From positions 1 through 11,413 of the forward strand of contig URWM01000029.1 of NCBI GenBank assembly GCA_900551655.1: 11,413 nt of DNA, in the 5' to 3' direction. Each line of letters begins with the position of its first letter. Position 1 is the first letter of the stretch. Source of the stretch: an uncultured Collinsella sp. Its GTDB lineage: Bacteria > Actinomycetota > Coriobacteriia > Coriobacteriales > Coriobacteriaceae. The translations under genes were made by a program, and so were the position numbers. This document shows positions 1 to 5,240 of the stretch, piece after piece. The notes under the pieces are model-generated. The model saw only the letters and a program-made list of their open reading frames with translations. It did no database searches and was not told the DNA's origin.

Positions 1-44
1 ATTCCTCTACGTCTCGTGGGCTCGGAGATGTGTATAAGAGACAG
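1..44 (+). other. Nextera i7-side sequencing adapter (non-genomic)
   Basis: Bases 26-44 are the Tn5 mosaic end AGATGTGTATAAGAGACAG and bases 11-25 are the Nextera read-2 sequence GTCTCGTGGGCTCGG. Bases 3-10 (TCCTCTAC) match the i7 index I recall as N712, and bases 1-2 (AT) fit the end of the P7 primer. This is library construct, not genome. Reading frames that start or end here give adapter-derived peptides and should not be annotated. Confidence 0.98.
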
Positions 45-1091
45 GGCCACGCCGCTGATGAAGTCGCCGATGAGGGGAAGTCCTGTGAGGGCGCCTGCGG
101 CCACACCGCCGACGGCTGCCATGGCGTAGCGGTTCTGGTTGTGTCCGACCATGCGGGCGATCGCGCACCCCGCAAAGGCGCTCGACACCAACGCGATGCC
201 GATAACGCCGCACAAGAGGGCTCCGGCAAGCGACAGGCCGGCAATCGAGATAATCAGCAGCAGGACGGCGGGGACGACAGCAATCGTACCCAAAAGACCG
301 CTCATCCACAGGGGCGTGGGGCGCTGGTGGAGCATTCCGGCGGCGCTGGCGGTCGCGCGCGGAAAGACGAGCTCGAGAAGCAGAGCGACAAAGCAGGTCG
401 AGAGTGCCGCGGCGACGATACCGCTGAGGACATCGTTAACGGTGGAAGTATCCTCGTTCTCGGTGCGGTCGATCTTGAGCGCGCCGACCTCGGCTCCCGC
501 GGCGCGCTCGGGGTCCTCGGAGACGTGCGCGTTCACGGTGCCGGTGATGTGGGCGTTCTTGCCCAGGATGAGCTTGTCGGCCCAAACCTCGACATCGCCC
601 TCGACGGTGCCATCGATGGTCACCGTGTCGCCCGCAAGCGCTGCCGACTTGGTAGAGCCGCGCAGGGCAACCGTCTCGCCTATCGCGTAAAAACAGTTGG
701 CGGTGCTGTCGGAATTGAGCACAACGTGCTGACCGACGACCGTGACGCTGCCATCAACCGTGGTCTTGGCGATATCGATAGTGCGTGCCGCCAAGCGGAC
801 GGCGCCGCCCACCGTGCAGTCGCGGATGGAGAGGCTCTCGCCTGCTGCAATTATGTCGCGGCCGATGGACGCATCGTCCAAGTTGAGGGCCTGACCTGCC
901 CAGTACAGGTCACCTTCGACGCCGGACGAATTGGCGTCATTGTCGGTCGCAAGTACGTTGCCTGCGGTGTCCGTGCCGGCGAACGAAGCCGTGGGAAGTA
1001 CGGTCAGCGCAAGCACAATCAGTGCGAACAGGAGGGCGATGCGGCCACGCGCTTTACGGCGCCGGGACGACGGTGCTAGGTTGCAAGGCAT
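45..1091 (-). CDS. Secreted/membrane protein with bactofilin-like (polymer-forming) region, 3'-truncated
   Basis: The frame is open for 349 codons from the ATG at 1091-1089 and runs into the left adapter without a stop, so the C-terminus is missing. An AAGGA ribosome site (1102-1098) lies 6 bases before the ATG. Residues 1-17 are basic, residues 18-38 form a hydrophobic signal segment, and a plausible signal peptidase I site follows ASFA (residue 38). Residues about 57-190 are short repeating beta-strand units rich in Gly, Val, Ile, Asp and Thr (for example TVDGSVTVVG and GTVEGDVEVWADKLILG), the pattern of bactofilin/polymer-forming proteins. After a polar linker, several hydrophobic helices (about 220-245 and 265-330) suggest a membrane-anchored C-terminus. 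Members of this superfamily form scaffolds or act in envelope organisation. The role here is unknown; the fold call is an inference from repeat texture. Confidence 0.75.
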
Positions 1092-1103
1092 AGTGAATCC
1101 TTC

Positions 1104-1128
1104 GTTAGATACTCGACATGTATCTAAC
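1104..1128. promoter_or_regulatory. Perfect 9-bp inverted repeat, candidate operator
   Basis: GTTAGATAC (1104-1112), a 7-base spacer, then GTATCTAAC (1120-1128). The palindrome sits 1 base upstream of the ribosome site of the minus-strand bactofilin-like gene and downstream of the TRIC-type gene. It is AT-rich with no T-tract on either side, which argues against a terminator. A dyad of this size and spacing suits a dimeric winged-helix repressor. No regulator gene is visible nearby, so the cognate protein is unknown. Confidence 0.5.
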
Positions 1129-1197
1129 AGGGTACCCAACGCGCGGGTGCTCTAAAAGAACCTCTCGGTTGCATTTCGAAGGGTTGTGCCGTGCTGT

Positions 1198-1887
1198 CTA
1201 CTTTTTGCGATGCAAAAAACGCGCGATGTCGTCCTCGGTGGGACTTTTGATGTCAAAGCGCAGTGAGAGCCAGCGCAGACCCATGGTCACGACAACGCAT
1301 ACGACTAGCGCGGCGACATTGCTGACCAAGCCACTCATGACGAGGCTTACATAGCTTGCCGATCCGGCGATGGCCGCGATGGCATAAAAGTTAGTGCGTT
1401 GGAAAATGCCCGGAACCACGCCCATAAAGCCGTCGCGCAACATGCCGCCACCCACCGCGGTGAAGAAGCCCATCATGATGCACACCGCCGGCGCAAAGCC
1501 GTAGACCAGCGCCTTGTCTGCGCCAGTTGCCGCATAGATGCCGACTGAGATGATGTCGAGTAGGGGAATGAGTTTCTCGGGTTTATCGACGATTGCCGGG
1601 AAGATGTAGATGATGGCCGCCGTGGCGATGGAGAGCGGCAGCGCCATCGGCTGGTTGAGGATGTAGACGTTGCCGACCTGGAGTGTCATATCGCGCAAAA
1701 GACCACCGCCCAGGCCGCAGACCACGGCGAGTGCGACCGCGCCCACCAGGTCAAGCTTATGCTCGCGCGCGACCAACACGCCCGAGATTGATGCCGCGAC
1801 AACAGCGAACATCTCGAGCCAAAAGGGGATAGCGACCATGGCATCCGAGGCATGTGAGGTAATGGTTATGGCGGCGACGACGGGCAA
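1198..1887 (-). CDS. TRIC/UPF0126 family membrane protein (YadS/YicG-like)
   Basis: A 229-residue, highly hydrophobic protein with about seven predicted membrane helices. It carries the internal duplication of this family: GLGGGLLRD at residues 58-66 and VGGGMLRD at residues 145-152, each glycine-rich motif ending in Arg-Asp at a helix break. Bacterial homologues are trimeric cation channels of the TRIC type; physiological substrates are mostly unknown, and glycine transport has been suggested for some members. The start is TTG at 1887-1885, chosen because AAAGGA (1900-1895) lies 7 bases upstream and the next residues lead directly into the first helix. No ATG fits better. The bactofilin-like gene lies 106 bases downstream on the same strand. 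No clear terminator separates them, so they may be cotranscribed, although the palindrome between them suggests separate control. Confidence 0.88.
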   Translation of the reverse strand: MPVVAAITITSHASDAMVAIPFWLEMFAVVAASISGVLVAREHKLDLVGAVALAVVCGLGGGLLRDMTLQVGNVYILNQPMALPLSIATAAIIYIFPAIVDKPEKLIPLLDIISVGIYAATGADKALVYGFAPAVCIMMGFFTAVGGGMLRDGFMGVVPGIFQRTNFYAIAAIAGSASYVSLVMSGLVSNVAALVVCVVVTMGLRWLSLRFDIKSPTEDDIARFLHRKK

Positions 1888-1994
1888 GATGGGGTCCTTT
1901 GGATTGTGGGTTTAGACAATGCCCGTACATAGTACATGGTTGGCGGGCGTGGCGACCCTATTGCTCGGTAAACGGTTGGCAGCGGATGCTGACA

Positions 1995-2013
1995 TGGCAT
2001 TGCTGGAATGCCA
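1995..2013. repeat. 7-bp perfect hairpin upstream of the TRIC-type gene
   Basis: TGGCATT (1995-2001), loop GCTGG, AATGCCA (2007-2013). It lies in the 304-base gap between the divergent genes at 1887 and 2192, six bases from the left 81-bp repeat. No T-tract follows on either strand, so it is not a normal terminator; it could be an operator for the minus-strand gene. The rest of 1888-1994 shows no convincing promoter hexamers. Confidence 0.35.
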
Positions 2014-2018
2014 GGGAT

Positions 2019-2099
2019 CCAAAACATGTACGTCACCCTCCAAAAACGGCATTTTTCGACATCTTTGGAGGCGGACGTACATGTTTGGATTGAGCTCAC
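2019..2099 (+). repeat. Left copy of 81-bp inverted palindromic repeat
   Basis: This 81-base stretch matches the reverse complement of 3210-3290 without gaps, with 8 mismatches by hand alignment. It is itself an imperfect palindrome: ATCCAAAACATGTACGTC (2017-2034) pairs with GACGTACATGTTTGGAT (2074-2090) with one bulged base. Inside that, CCTCCAAA (2037-2044) pairs with TTTGGAGG (2064-2071) around a 19-base loop. The TTGAGCTCAC end (2090-2099) faces the nuclease-like gene. There is no T-tract. It resembles REP-type extragenic palindromes or the ends of a miniature element. Confidence 0.85.
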
Positions 2100-2106
2100 A
2101 GCATGA

Positions 2107-2124
2107 GTGAGTTGATTTACTCAC
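2107..2124. promoter_or_regulatory. Dyad and possible promoter of the nuclease-like gene
   Basis: GTGAGT (2107-2112), loop TGATTT, ACTCAC (2119-2124) is a perfect 6-bp dyad. Just downstream TATATT (2131-2136) is the best -10 candidate before the gene at 2192. With a 17-base spacer the -35 would be TGAGTT (2108-2113), inside the dyad, so a protein bound there could block transcription. The hexamer match is modest and the assignment tentative. Confidence 0.3.
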
Positions 2125-2191
2125 ATTCGGTATATTTCCCCACTTCAACGGACATAAGAGTTGGATACCGGCTCAGAGCGAGAGGCCCTCA

Positions 2192-3199
2192 ATGGATACC
2201 CCTGTTCTCATTTCGCATAAAACCGCATGGCTTGTCCATCATGCACCCCAGAATTTGGTTCAGTCTCTTGCGCGGCACGACTACCAGATAGGCGCACAAG
2301 GCATCTCCACCCAGCAACGTGTTGCGCGCATACGACAGGCTCTTACCGACTGCGGCATTCCGTCCGATATGCTTAAGACTATCGATATCGCGGTTGTATT
2401 CGAATTCGAGCGAATTCGTACCAAAGGCGTCGTTTGTCACATTCTTGGACAAAATCTTCCCTACGAGCATATTAACGAGTTGACGCCCGGAATCTTCATC
2501 ACCGACGAAGCCTTCACCTTTGTGCTCGCTGCCGAGTGGATGGATAGGATCGAATATCTCGAATATGGCTATGAAGTTTGCGGCGATTATCGCATGAGGC
2601 TCAATCCCGCCGACCCTTATACCGGGCAACCAGCCACTACCTCCAAGGATGAAATAACCAAACTGCTCGATCGGCACCCCGGCAAACCCGGTGCCACACG
2701 TGCACGGCTCGCGCTCAGGCACATCTACGATCACTCGGCCTCGCCTATGGAGACCGCTTCGGCAATCGCCCTCTCGCTCCCAACAAGCGAAGGCGGCGTT
2801 GGTATCCGAGGTATCGAACTCAACAAACCGCTCGAGATCCCTCAACGTCTCTGGCATTGCACAAAAGCCCGAACACTCAAAATCGATGCCCTCATTACCT
2901 ATAAGCGCAGGGAGCTCGGTATCGAATATAAGGGCGGTTTTCACGATGAGCTCGAGCGCAAGGGAGCAGATGCGGAGCGAGAGGCCGTTCTCTCCCAAAT
3001 GGGATATCGAATCGTTACGCTCACTTCGGCTCAGTTCGGCAGCCAGCTCGCCTTTCACCGCGCCATGAACAACATTCGCGAAGCACTCGGCATGCCTCGC
3101 TGTACCGACACCGGGTACCAGCGAGAGCAAAACGAACTACGCAAGGCGCTTATCCGCAACTGGAAGGGCATGCGAGACGAAGAGGCACCTTCCGAATAG
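2192..3199 (+). CDS. PD-(D/E)XK / DUF559-like endonuclease-domain protein (AbiEi-like architecture)
   Basis: A 335-residue protein starting at ATG 2192, with AGAGG (2181-2185) 6 bases upstream. The N-terminal half (about 1-130) is a divergent module beginning ISHKTAWLVHHA. A middle signature SPMET (residues 184-188) is followed by a small hydrophobic stretch. The C-terminal part resembles the very-short-patch-repair/DUF559 nuclease fold: Asp232 in KIDALITYK, then IEYKG (Glu245, Lys247), His251, Asp260 with nearby Arg263, and MGYRIVTLT. That order fits the D...E-x-K core with following His and Asp/Arg seen in this superfamily. From memory, proteins of this layout are repeated many times in Coriobacteriia genomes and are sometimes labelled AbiEi-type antitoxins; their function is unknown. 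No partner toxin gene is adjacent. By eye, codon use has more A/T-ending codons than the flanking housekeeping genes, and the gene sits between inverted 81-bp repeats, both consistent with acquisition. Nuclease activity is an inference. Confidence 0.8.
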   Translation: MDTPVLISHKTAWLVHHAPQNLVQSLARHDYQIGAQGISTQQRVARIRQALTDCGIPSDMLKTIDIAVVFEFERIRTKGVVCHILGQNLPYEHINELTPGIFITDEAFTFVLAAEWMDRIEYLEYGYEVCGDYRMRLNPADPYTGQPATTSKDEITKLLDRHPGKPGATRARLALRHIYDHSASPMETASAIALSLPTSEGGVGIRGIELNKPLEIPQRLWHCTKARTLKIDALITYKRRELGIEYKGGFHDELERKGADAEREAVLSQMGYRIVTLTSAQFGSQLAFHRAMNNIREALGMPRCTDTGYQREQNELRKALIRNWKGMRDEEAPSE

Positions 3200-3209
3200 T
3201 GCCACTCCC

Positions 3210-3290
3210 GTGAACTCAATCCAAACGTGTACGCCAGCCTTCAAAGATGTCGAAAAATGTCGGTTTTGGAGGGTGACGTACATGTTTGGG
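3210..3290 (-). repeat. Right copy of 81-bp inverted palindromic repeat
   Basis: Reverse-complement partner of 2019-2099, starting 10 bases after the stop codon of the nuclease-like gene. On the plus strand its loop contains ATGTCG twice (3247-3252 and 3257-3262) separated by AAAA. The outer arm ends in CATGTTTGG (3281-3289). As RNA it would fold into a long hairpin and might serve as the 3' end of the nuclease-like transcript, but no T-tract follows. It lies about 30 bases from the tRNA-Ser(CGA) terminator. Confidence 0.85.
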
Positions 3291-3320
3291 GAAGCGTGGG
3301 ATCGAGACGTATTTCGATAA

Positions 3321-3345
3321 CAAAAAAGCCCCATTGCTGGGGCTC
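3321..3345 (-). terminator. Rho-independent terminator of tRNA-Ser(CGA)
   Basis: Read on the minus strand: AGCCCC (3344-3339), loop AGCAAT, GGGGCT (3332-3327), then a run of six T (3327-3322, sharing one base with the stem). It begins 12 bases after the encoded CCA of the tRNA. Confidence 0.9.
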
Positions 3346-3356
3346 ATACCATCTAA

Positions 3357-3447
3357 TGGCGGAGGAGGAGGGATTCGAACCCTCGTGACCTTATACAGGC
3401 CAAACGGTTTTCGAGACCGCCGCATTCAACCACTCTGCCACCCCTCC
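3357..3447 (-). tRNA. tRNA-Ser(CGA)
   Basis: A 91-base class II tRNA including an encoded CCA (3359-3357). Acceptor GGAGGGG pairs with CTCCTCC (one G-T), followed by discriminator G. The anticodon loop CTCGAAA gives anticodon CGA, which reads UCG. There is a long variable arm, and a T arm GAGGG-TTCGAAT-CCCTC. Only 48 bases, mostly a terminator, separate it from the upstream tRNA-Ser(GGA), so it is either read through from that gene or has a promoter I cannot see. Confidence 0.97.
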
Positions 3448-3455
3448 GCGTGGGG

Positions 3456-3486
3456 TAAAAACAAAGCAGGCTCGAAGGCCTGCTTT
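3456..3486 (-). terminator. Hairpin terminator between the two tRNA-Ser genes
   Basis: Read on the minus strand: AAAGCAGGC (3486-3478), loop CTTCGA, GCCTGCTTT (3471-3463), then GTTTTTA. It starts 10 bases after the CCA of tRNA-Ser(GGA) and ends before tRNA-Ser(CGA). It looks like a genuine intrinsic terminator, perhaps partial, or a processing signal. Confidence 0.85.
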
Positions 3487-3495
3487 GGAATTAAC

Positions 3496-3586
3496 TGGCG
3501 GAGAGTCAGGGATTTGAACCCTGGAGACGCTTTTGACGCCTACACGATTTCCAATCGTGCTCCTTCGGCCACTCGGACAACTCTCC
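3496..3586 (-). tRNA. tRNA-Ser(GGA)
   Basis: A 91-base class II tRNA with encoded CCA (3498-3496). Acceptor GGAGAGT pairs perfectly with ACTCTCC; the discriminator is G. The anticodon stem CACGA/TCGTG closes the loop TTGGAAA, giving anticodon GGA, which reads UCC and UCU. It has a long variable arm typical of tRNA-Ser, and a T arm CAGGG-TTCAAAT-CCCTG. It is the first gene of a two-tRNA minus-strand unit. Confidence 0.97.
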
Positions 3587-3602
3587 GTTAAATGCGAAAG
3601 TC

Positions 3603-3631
3603 AGTATACACGAGGAATCGCAAAGTGCAAA
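3603..3631 (-). promoter_or_regulatory. Sigma-70-type promoter of the tRNA-Ser pair
   Basis: Read on the minus strand: TTTGCA (3631-3626) as -35, a 17-base spacer, and TATACT (3608-3603) as -10. The predicted start near 3596 is about 10 bases before the mature tRNA 5' end (3586). Confidence 0.7.
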
Positions 3632-3751
3632 CAGAAAAAGTTGGCATTTTTTAAAACGCTTGGCCGCGTTTGGCGTTGCAGCGGGGTTTGAGATGCCAAA
3701 AAACGGCTTCCGACCAGCGTAGTTGATCAACTCAATTGTTCAAAAGGGGTA

Positions 3752-3780
3752 TTCATAAGCGATTTGGCAATGAATATAAA
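3752..3780 (+). promoter_or_regulatory. Possible promoter of the rpsF operon
   Basis: TTCATA (3752-3757), a 17-base spacer, TATAAA (3775-3780). Both hexamers match the sigma-70 consensus in four of six or better. If used, the transcript has a leader of about 300 bases before rpsF. Other AT-rich starts in 3720-3780 cannot be excluded. Confidence 0.4.
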
Positions 3781-3786
3781 AATCTT

Positions 3787-4091
3787 TGGGTGGTGCTGTG
3801 GACCACCGGTATGCATTTTGCGACCACAGCCTCGTGCCCGTTGACCTGCGGCTTGGCTCAGCTTGTCCCCACGGCACCGTATCTTGTCCACAGATCCGTC
3901 AAGCTTTTGGTCGGCATTTGGTTGGAATGCGCATGAAACGTCGTGCGAGTATGGGCATATGTGGAGGTCATGAGGTTGTAGCTGCAAATTCTTGCAGCCT
4001 AGGAGGTTGAAAGATATTATTACCAAGTCTTTTCCTGCTTCAGGCGCACCTTCACGACCTGAAGCCACATTTGCCCAGAGGAGGTGACAAT
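3787..4091 (+). promoter_or_regulatory. Long structured 5' leader of rpsF operon, with perfect SD at its end
   Basis: No credible gene lies between the tRNA promoter and rpsF. The leader holds three perfect stems: GCTGTGG (3795-3801)/CCACAGC (3824-3830), whose 22-base loop contains ACCACCGG; GCTGCAA (3981-3987)/TTGCAGC (3992-3998), loop ATTC; and GCTTCAGG (4037-4044)/CCTGAAGC (4058-4065). A second strong ribosome-site-like AGGAGG (4001-4006) directly follows the middle stem but has no ATG at the right distance. The leader ends in AGGAGGTGA (4079-4087), 4 bases before the rpsF ATG. In several bacterial phyla rpsF leaders bind the S6:S18 complex through a hairpin with a CCG bulge. The CCG in the first loop makes it a candidate, but I cannot confirm the motif by eye. 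Confidence 0.45.
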
Positions 4092-4385
4092 ATGAAGGCT
4101 TATGAACTGCTGTTCTTTGTTGACCCGTCGCTCGACCCCGAGACTCGTCTCGCTGTTATGAAGCGTATCGATACCACGATCGCTGAGGGCGCTGGCAAGG
4201 TCGACTCCGTTGACGAGTGGGGCAAGCGCAAGCTCGCCTACGAGATCAACGACCTCACCGATGGTGACTACACCCTCATCAACTTCCACGCAGATCCTAC
4301 CCAGATCGCCGAGCTTGATCGCGTCCTGCGCATCACCGACGCTGTGGTCCGCCACATGATCGTCCGTCGCGACGACCAGGAGTAA
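4092..4385 (+). CDS. rpsF: 30S ribosomal protein S6
   Basis: A 97-residue protein, the usual S6 length. It begins MKAYELLFFVDPSLDPE and contains WGKRKLAYEINDLTDGDYTLINF and the C-terminal RITDAVVRHMIVRRDD, all hallmarks of S6. S6 joins S18 on the platform of the small subunit and binds helix 22 of 16S rRNA. The ATG at 4092 is chosen over an upstream TTG (4071) because AGGAGGTGA (4079-4087) fits only the ATG. It is the first gene of rpsF-ssb-rpsR-rplI; S6 with S18 is a known candidate for feedback control through the leader. Confidence 0.98.
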   Translation: MKAYELLFFVDPSLDPETRLAVMKRIDTTIAEGAGKVDSVDEWGKRKLAYEINDLTDGDYTLINFHADPTQIAELDRVLRITDAVVRHMIVRRDDQE

Positions 4386-4433
4386 GACTGTCGTTTTGGA
4401 CTGGGCTTGTGCCCCAAGAGGAAGTAGTGAGTT

Positions 4434-4886
4434 ATGAGCATCAATCGAGTGAACATCACCGGTAACCTCACGCGTGATCCCGAGCTGCGCGCCACTGCCG
4501 GCGGAACCCAGGTTCTGTCCTTTGGCGTCGCCGTGAACGATCGTCGCCGCAACCCGCAGACTGGCGAGTGGGAGGACTATCCCAACTTTGTCGACTGCAC
4601 CATGTTCGGCACGCGCGCCGAGGCCGTGAGCCGTTTCCTGGCAAAGGGAAACAAGGTCGCGATCGAGGGCAAGCTGCGCTACAGCTCTTGGGAGCGCGAC
4701 GGCCAGCGCCGGAGCAAGCTTGAGGTCATCGTCGATGAGATCGAGTTTATGAGCTCCCGTGGTGGCCAGGGTGGCTACGATCAGGGCGGTTACGCCCCCG
4801 CAGCTCCCGCGCCCGCAGCACGTCCTGCCGCACCCGTGGCTACGCCGCCCGCGGTCGACGTCTACGATGAGGACATCCCGTTCTAA
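4434..4886 (+). CDS. ssb: Single-stranded DNA-binding protein
   Basis: 150 residues. The OB-fold spans about 1-105 (SINRVNITGNLTRDPELRAT, VDCTMFGTRAEAVSRFLAKG, GKLRYSSWERDGQRRSKLEV). A flexible Gly/Gln/Pro/Ala linker follows (about 109-140), and then the acidic tip DEDIPF (145-150) that recruits replication and repair partners. It coats single-stranded DNA as a tetramer. AGAGGAAG (4417-4424) is the ribosome site. The gene follows rpsF by 48 bases and precedes rpsR, the common bacterial order that couples ssb to ribosomal protein expression. Confidence 0.98.
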   Translation: MSINRVNITGNLTRDPELRATAGGTQVLSFGVAVNDRRRNPQTGEWEDYPNFVDCTMFGTRAEAVSRFLAKGNKVAIEGKLRYSSWERDGQRRSKLEVIVDEIEFMSSRGGQGGYDQGGYAPAAPAPAARPAAPVATPPAVDVYDEDIPF

Positions 4887-4913
4887 GGGTTGTTCACCTA
4901 TTTTTGAGTGAGA

Positions 4914-4939
4914 GGCGGCTTCGGTTCGCCGAAGTTGCC
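4914..4939 (+). promoter_or_regulatory. 11-bp hairpin upstream of rpsR
   Basis: GGCGGCTTCGG (4914-4924), loop TTCG, CCGAAGTTGCC (4929-4939), with two G-T pairs in RNA. No T-tract follows, so it is not a terminator. It ends 4 bases before the rpsR ribosome site GAAAGG (4944-4949), where folding or protein binding could affect S18 translation or act as an RNA-processing site. Confidence 0.6.
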
Positions 4940-4958
4940 AAATGAAAGGTATTTTGAC

Positions 4959-5225
4959 ATGGCTAATGATTTTTCTGCACGTCAGCCGCGTCGTAAGTAC
5001 TGCCAGTTCTGCAAGGAGAACACTGAGTTCATCGACTATAAGGACACTCAGCTTCTCCGTAAGTACATGACCGACCGCGGCAAAATCAAGCCCCGTCGCG
5101 TCACTGGCGCTTGCACGCAGCATCAGCATGACATCGCCAACGCCATCAAGCGCGCCCGCGAGATGGCTCTCCTGCCGTACACCGTCCCCGTGGTTTCCTC
5201 TCGTGGCAACCGCGACCGCGGCTAA
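4959..5225 (+). CDS. rpsR: 30S ribosomal protein S18 (zinc-binding form)
   Basis: 88 residues. The body [21 protein letters not shown] is diagnostic of S18. Cys15, Cys18, Cys52 and His55 form a CxxC...CxxH set, so this is the zinc-binding (C+) version rather than the zinc-free paralogue some actinobacteria carry. S18 pairs with S6 on the 30S platform. The ATG at 4959 is supported by GAAAGG 9 bases upstream; upstream in-frame codons have no ribosome site and would cross the hairpin. Confidence 0.97.
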   Translation: MANDFSARQPRRKYCQFCKENTEFIDYKDTQLLRKYMTDRGKIKPRRVTGACTQHQHDIANAIKRAREMALLPYTVPVVSSRGNRDRG

Positions 5226-5240
5226 GAAGGGAGACGCATC

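Larger units (their letters stand above)
2019..3290 (+). mobile_element. Candidate palindrome-flanked cassette carrying one nuclease-like gene
   Basis: Two 81-bp, about 90% identical repeats in inverted orientation bracket a single gene, with homologous inner edges (TTGAGCTCAC left, GTGAACTCAA right) and homologous outer edges. This is the geometry of terminal inverted repeats. There is no recognisable transposase; the only protein has a nuclease-like domain. No convincing target duplication is visible. The alternative is that two copies of an abundant extragenic palindrome happen to lie either side of the gene. The structure is seen directly; mobility is inferred. Confidence 0.4.

Noticed and set aside
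30..1079. Long plus-strand open frame beginning MYKRQ opposite the bactofilin-like gene
   Set aside because: Its start lies in the adapter and its composition is that of a GC-rich shadow; the minus-strand frame has a signal peptide, beta repeats and a ribosome site.
2019..3290. CRISPR-like or phage defence array based on the repeated palindromes
   Set aside because: Only two copies, in inverted orientation, separated by a gene and without regular spacers.
2014..3303. GGGATC at 2014-2019 and 3298-3303 as a target-site duplication of the cassette
   Set aside because: The two lie at different distances from the repeat edges (adjacent on the left, 7 bases away on the right), and a 6-base match is easily chance.
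3357..3586. A signal recognition particle RNA gene near the tRNA-Ser pair
   Set aside because: This linkage is common, but no conserved SRP RNA apical motif was found on either strand.
4007..4087. A 26-codon leader peptide frame from TTG 4007 ending at the TGA within the rpsF ribosome site
   Set aside because: The AGGAGG touches the TTG with no spacing, and there is no better start; kept only as an orphan SD observation.
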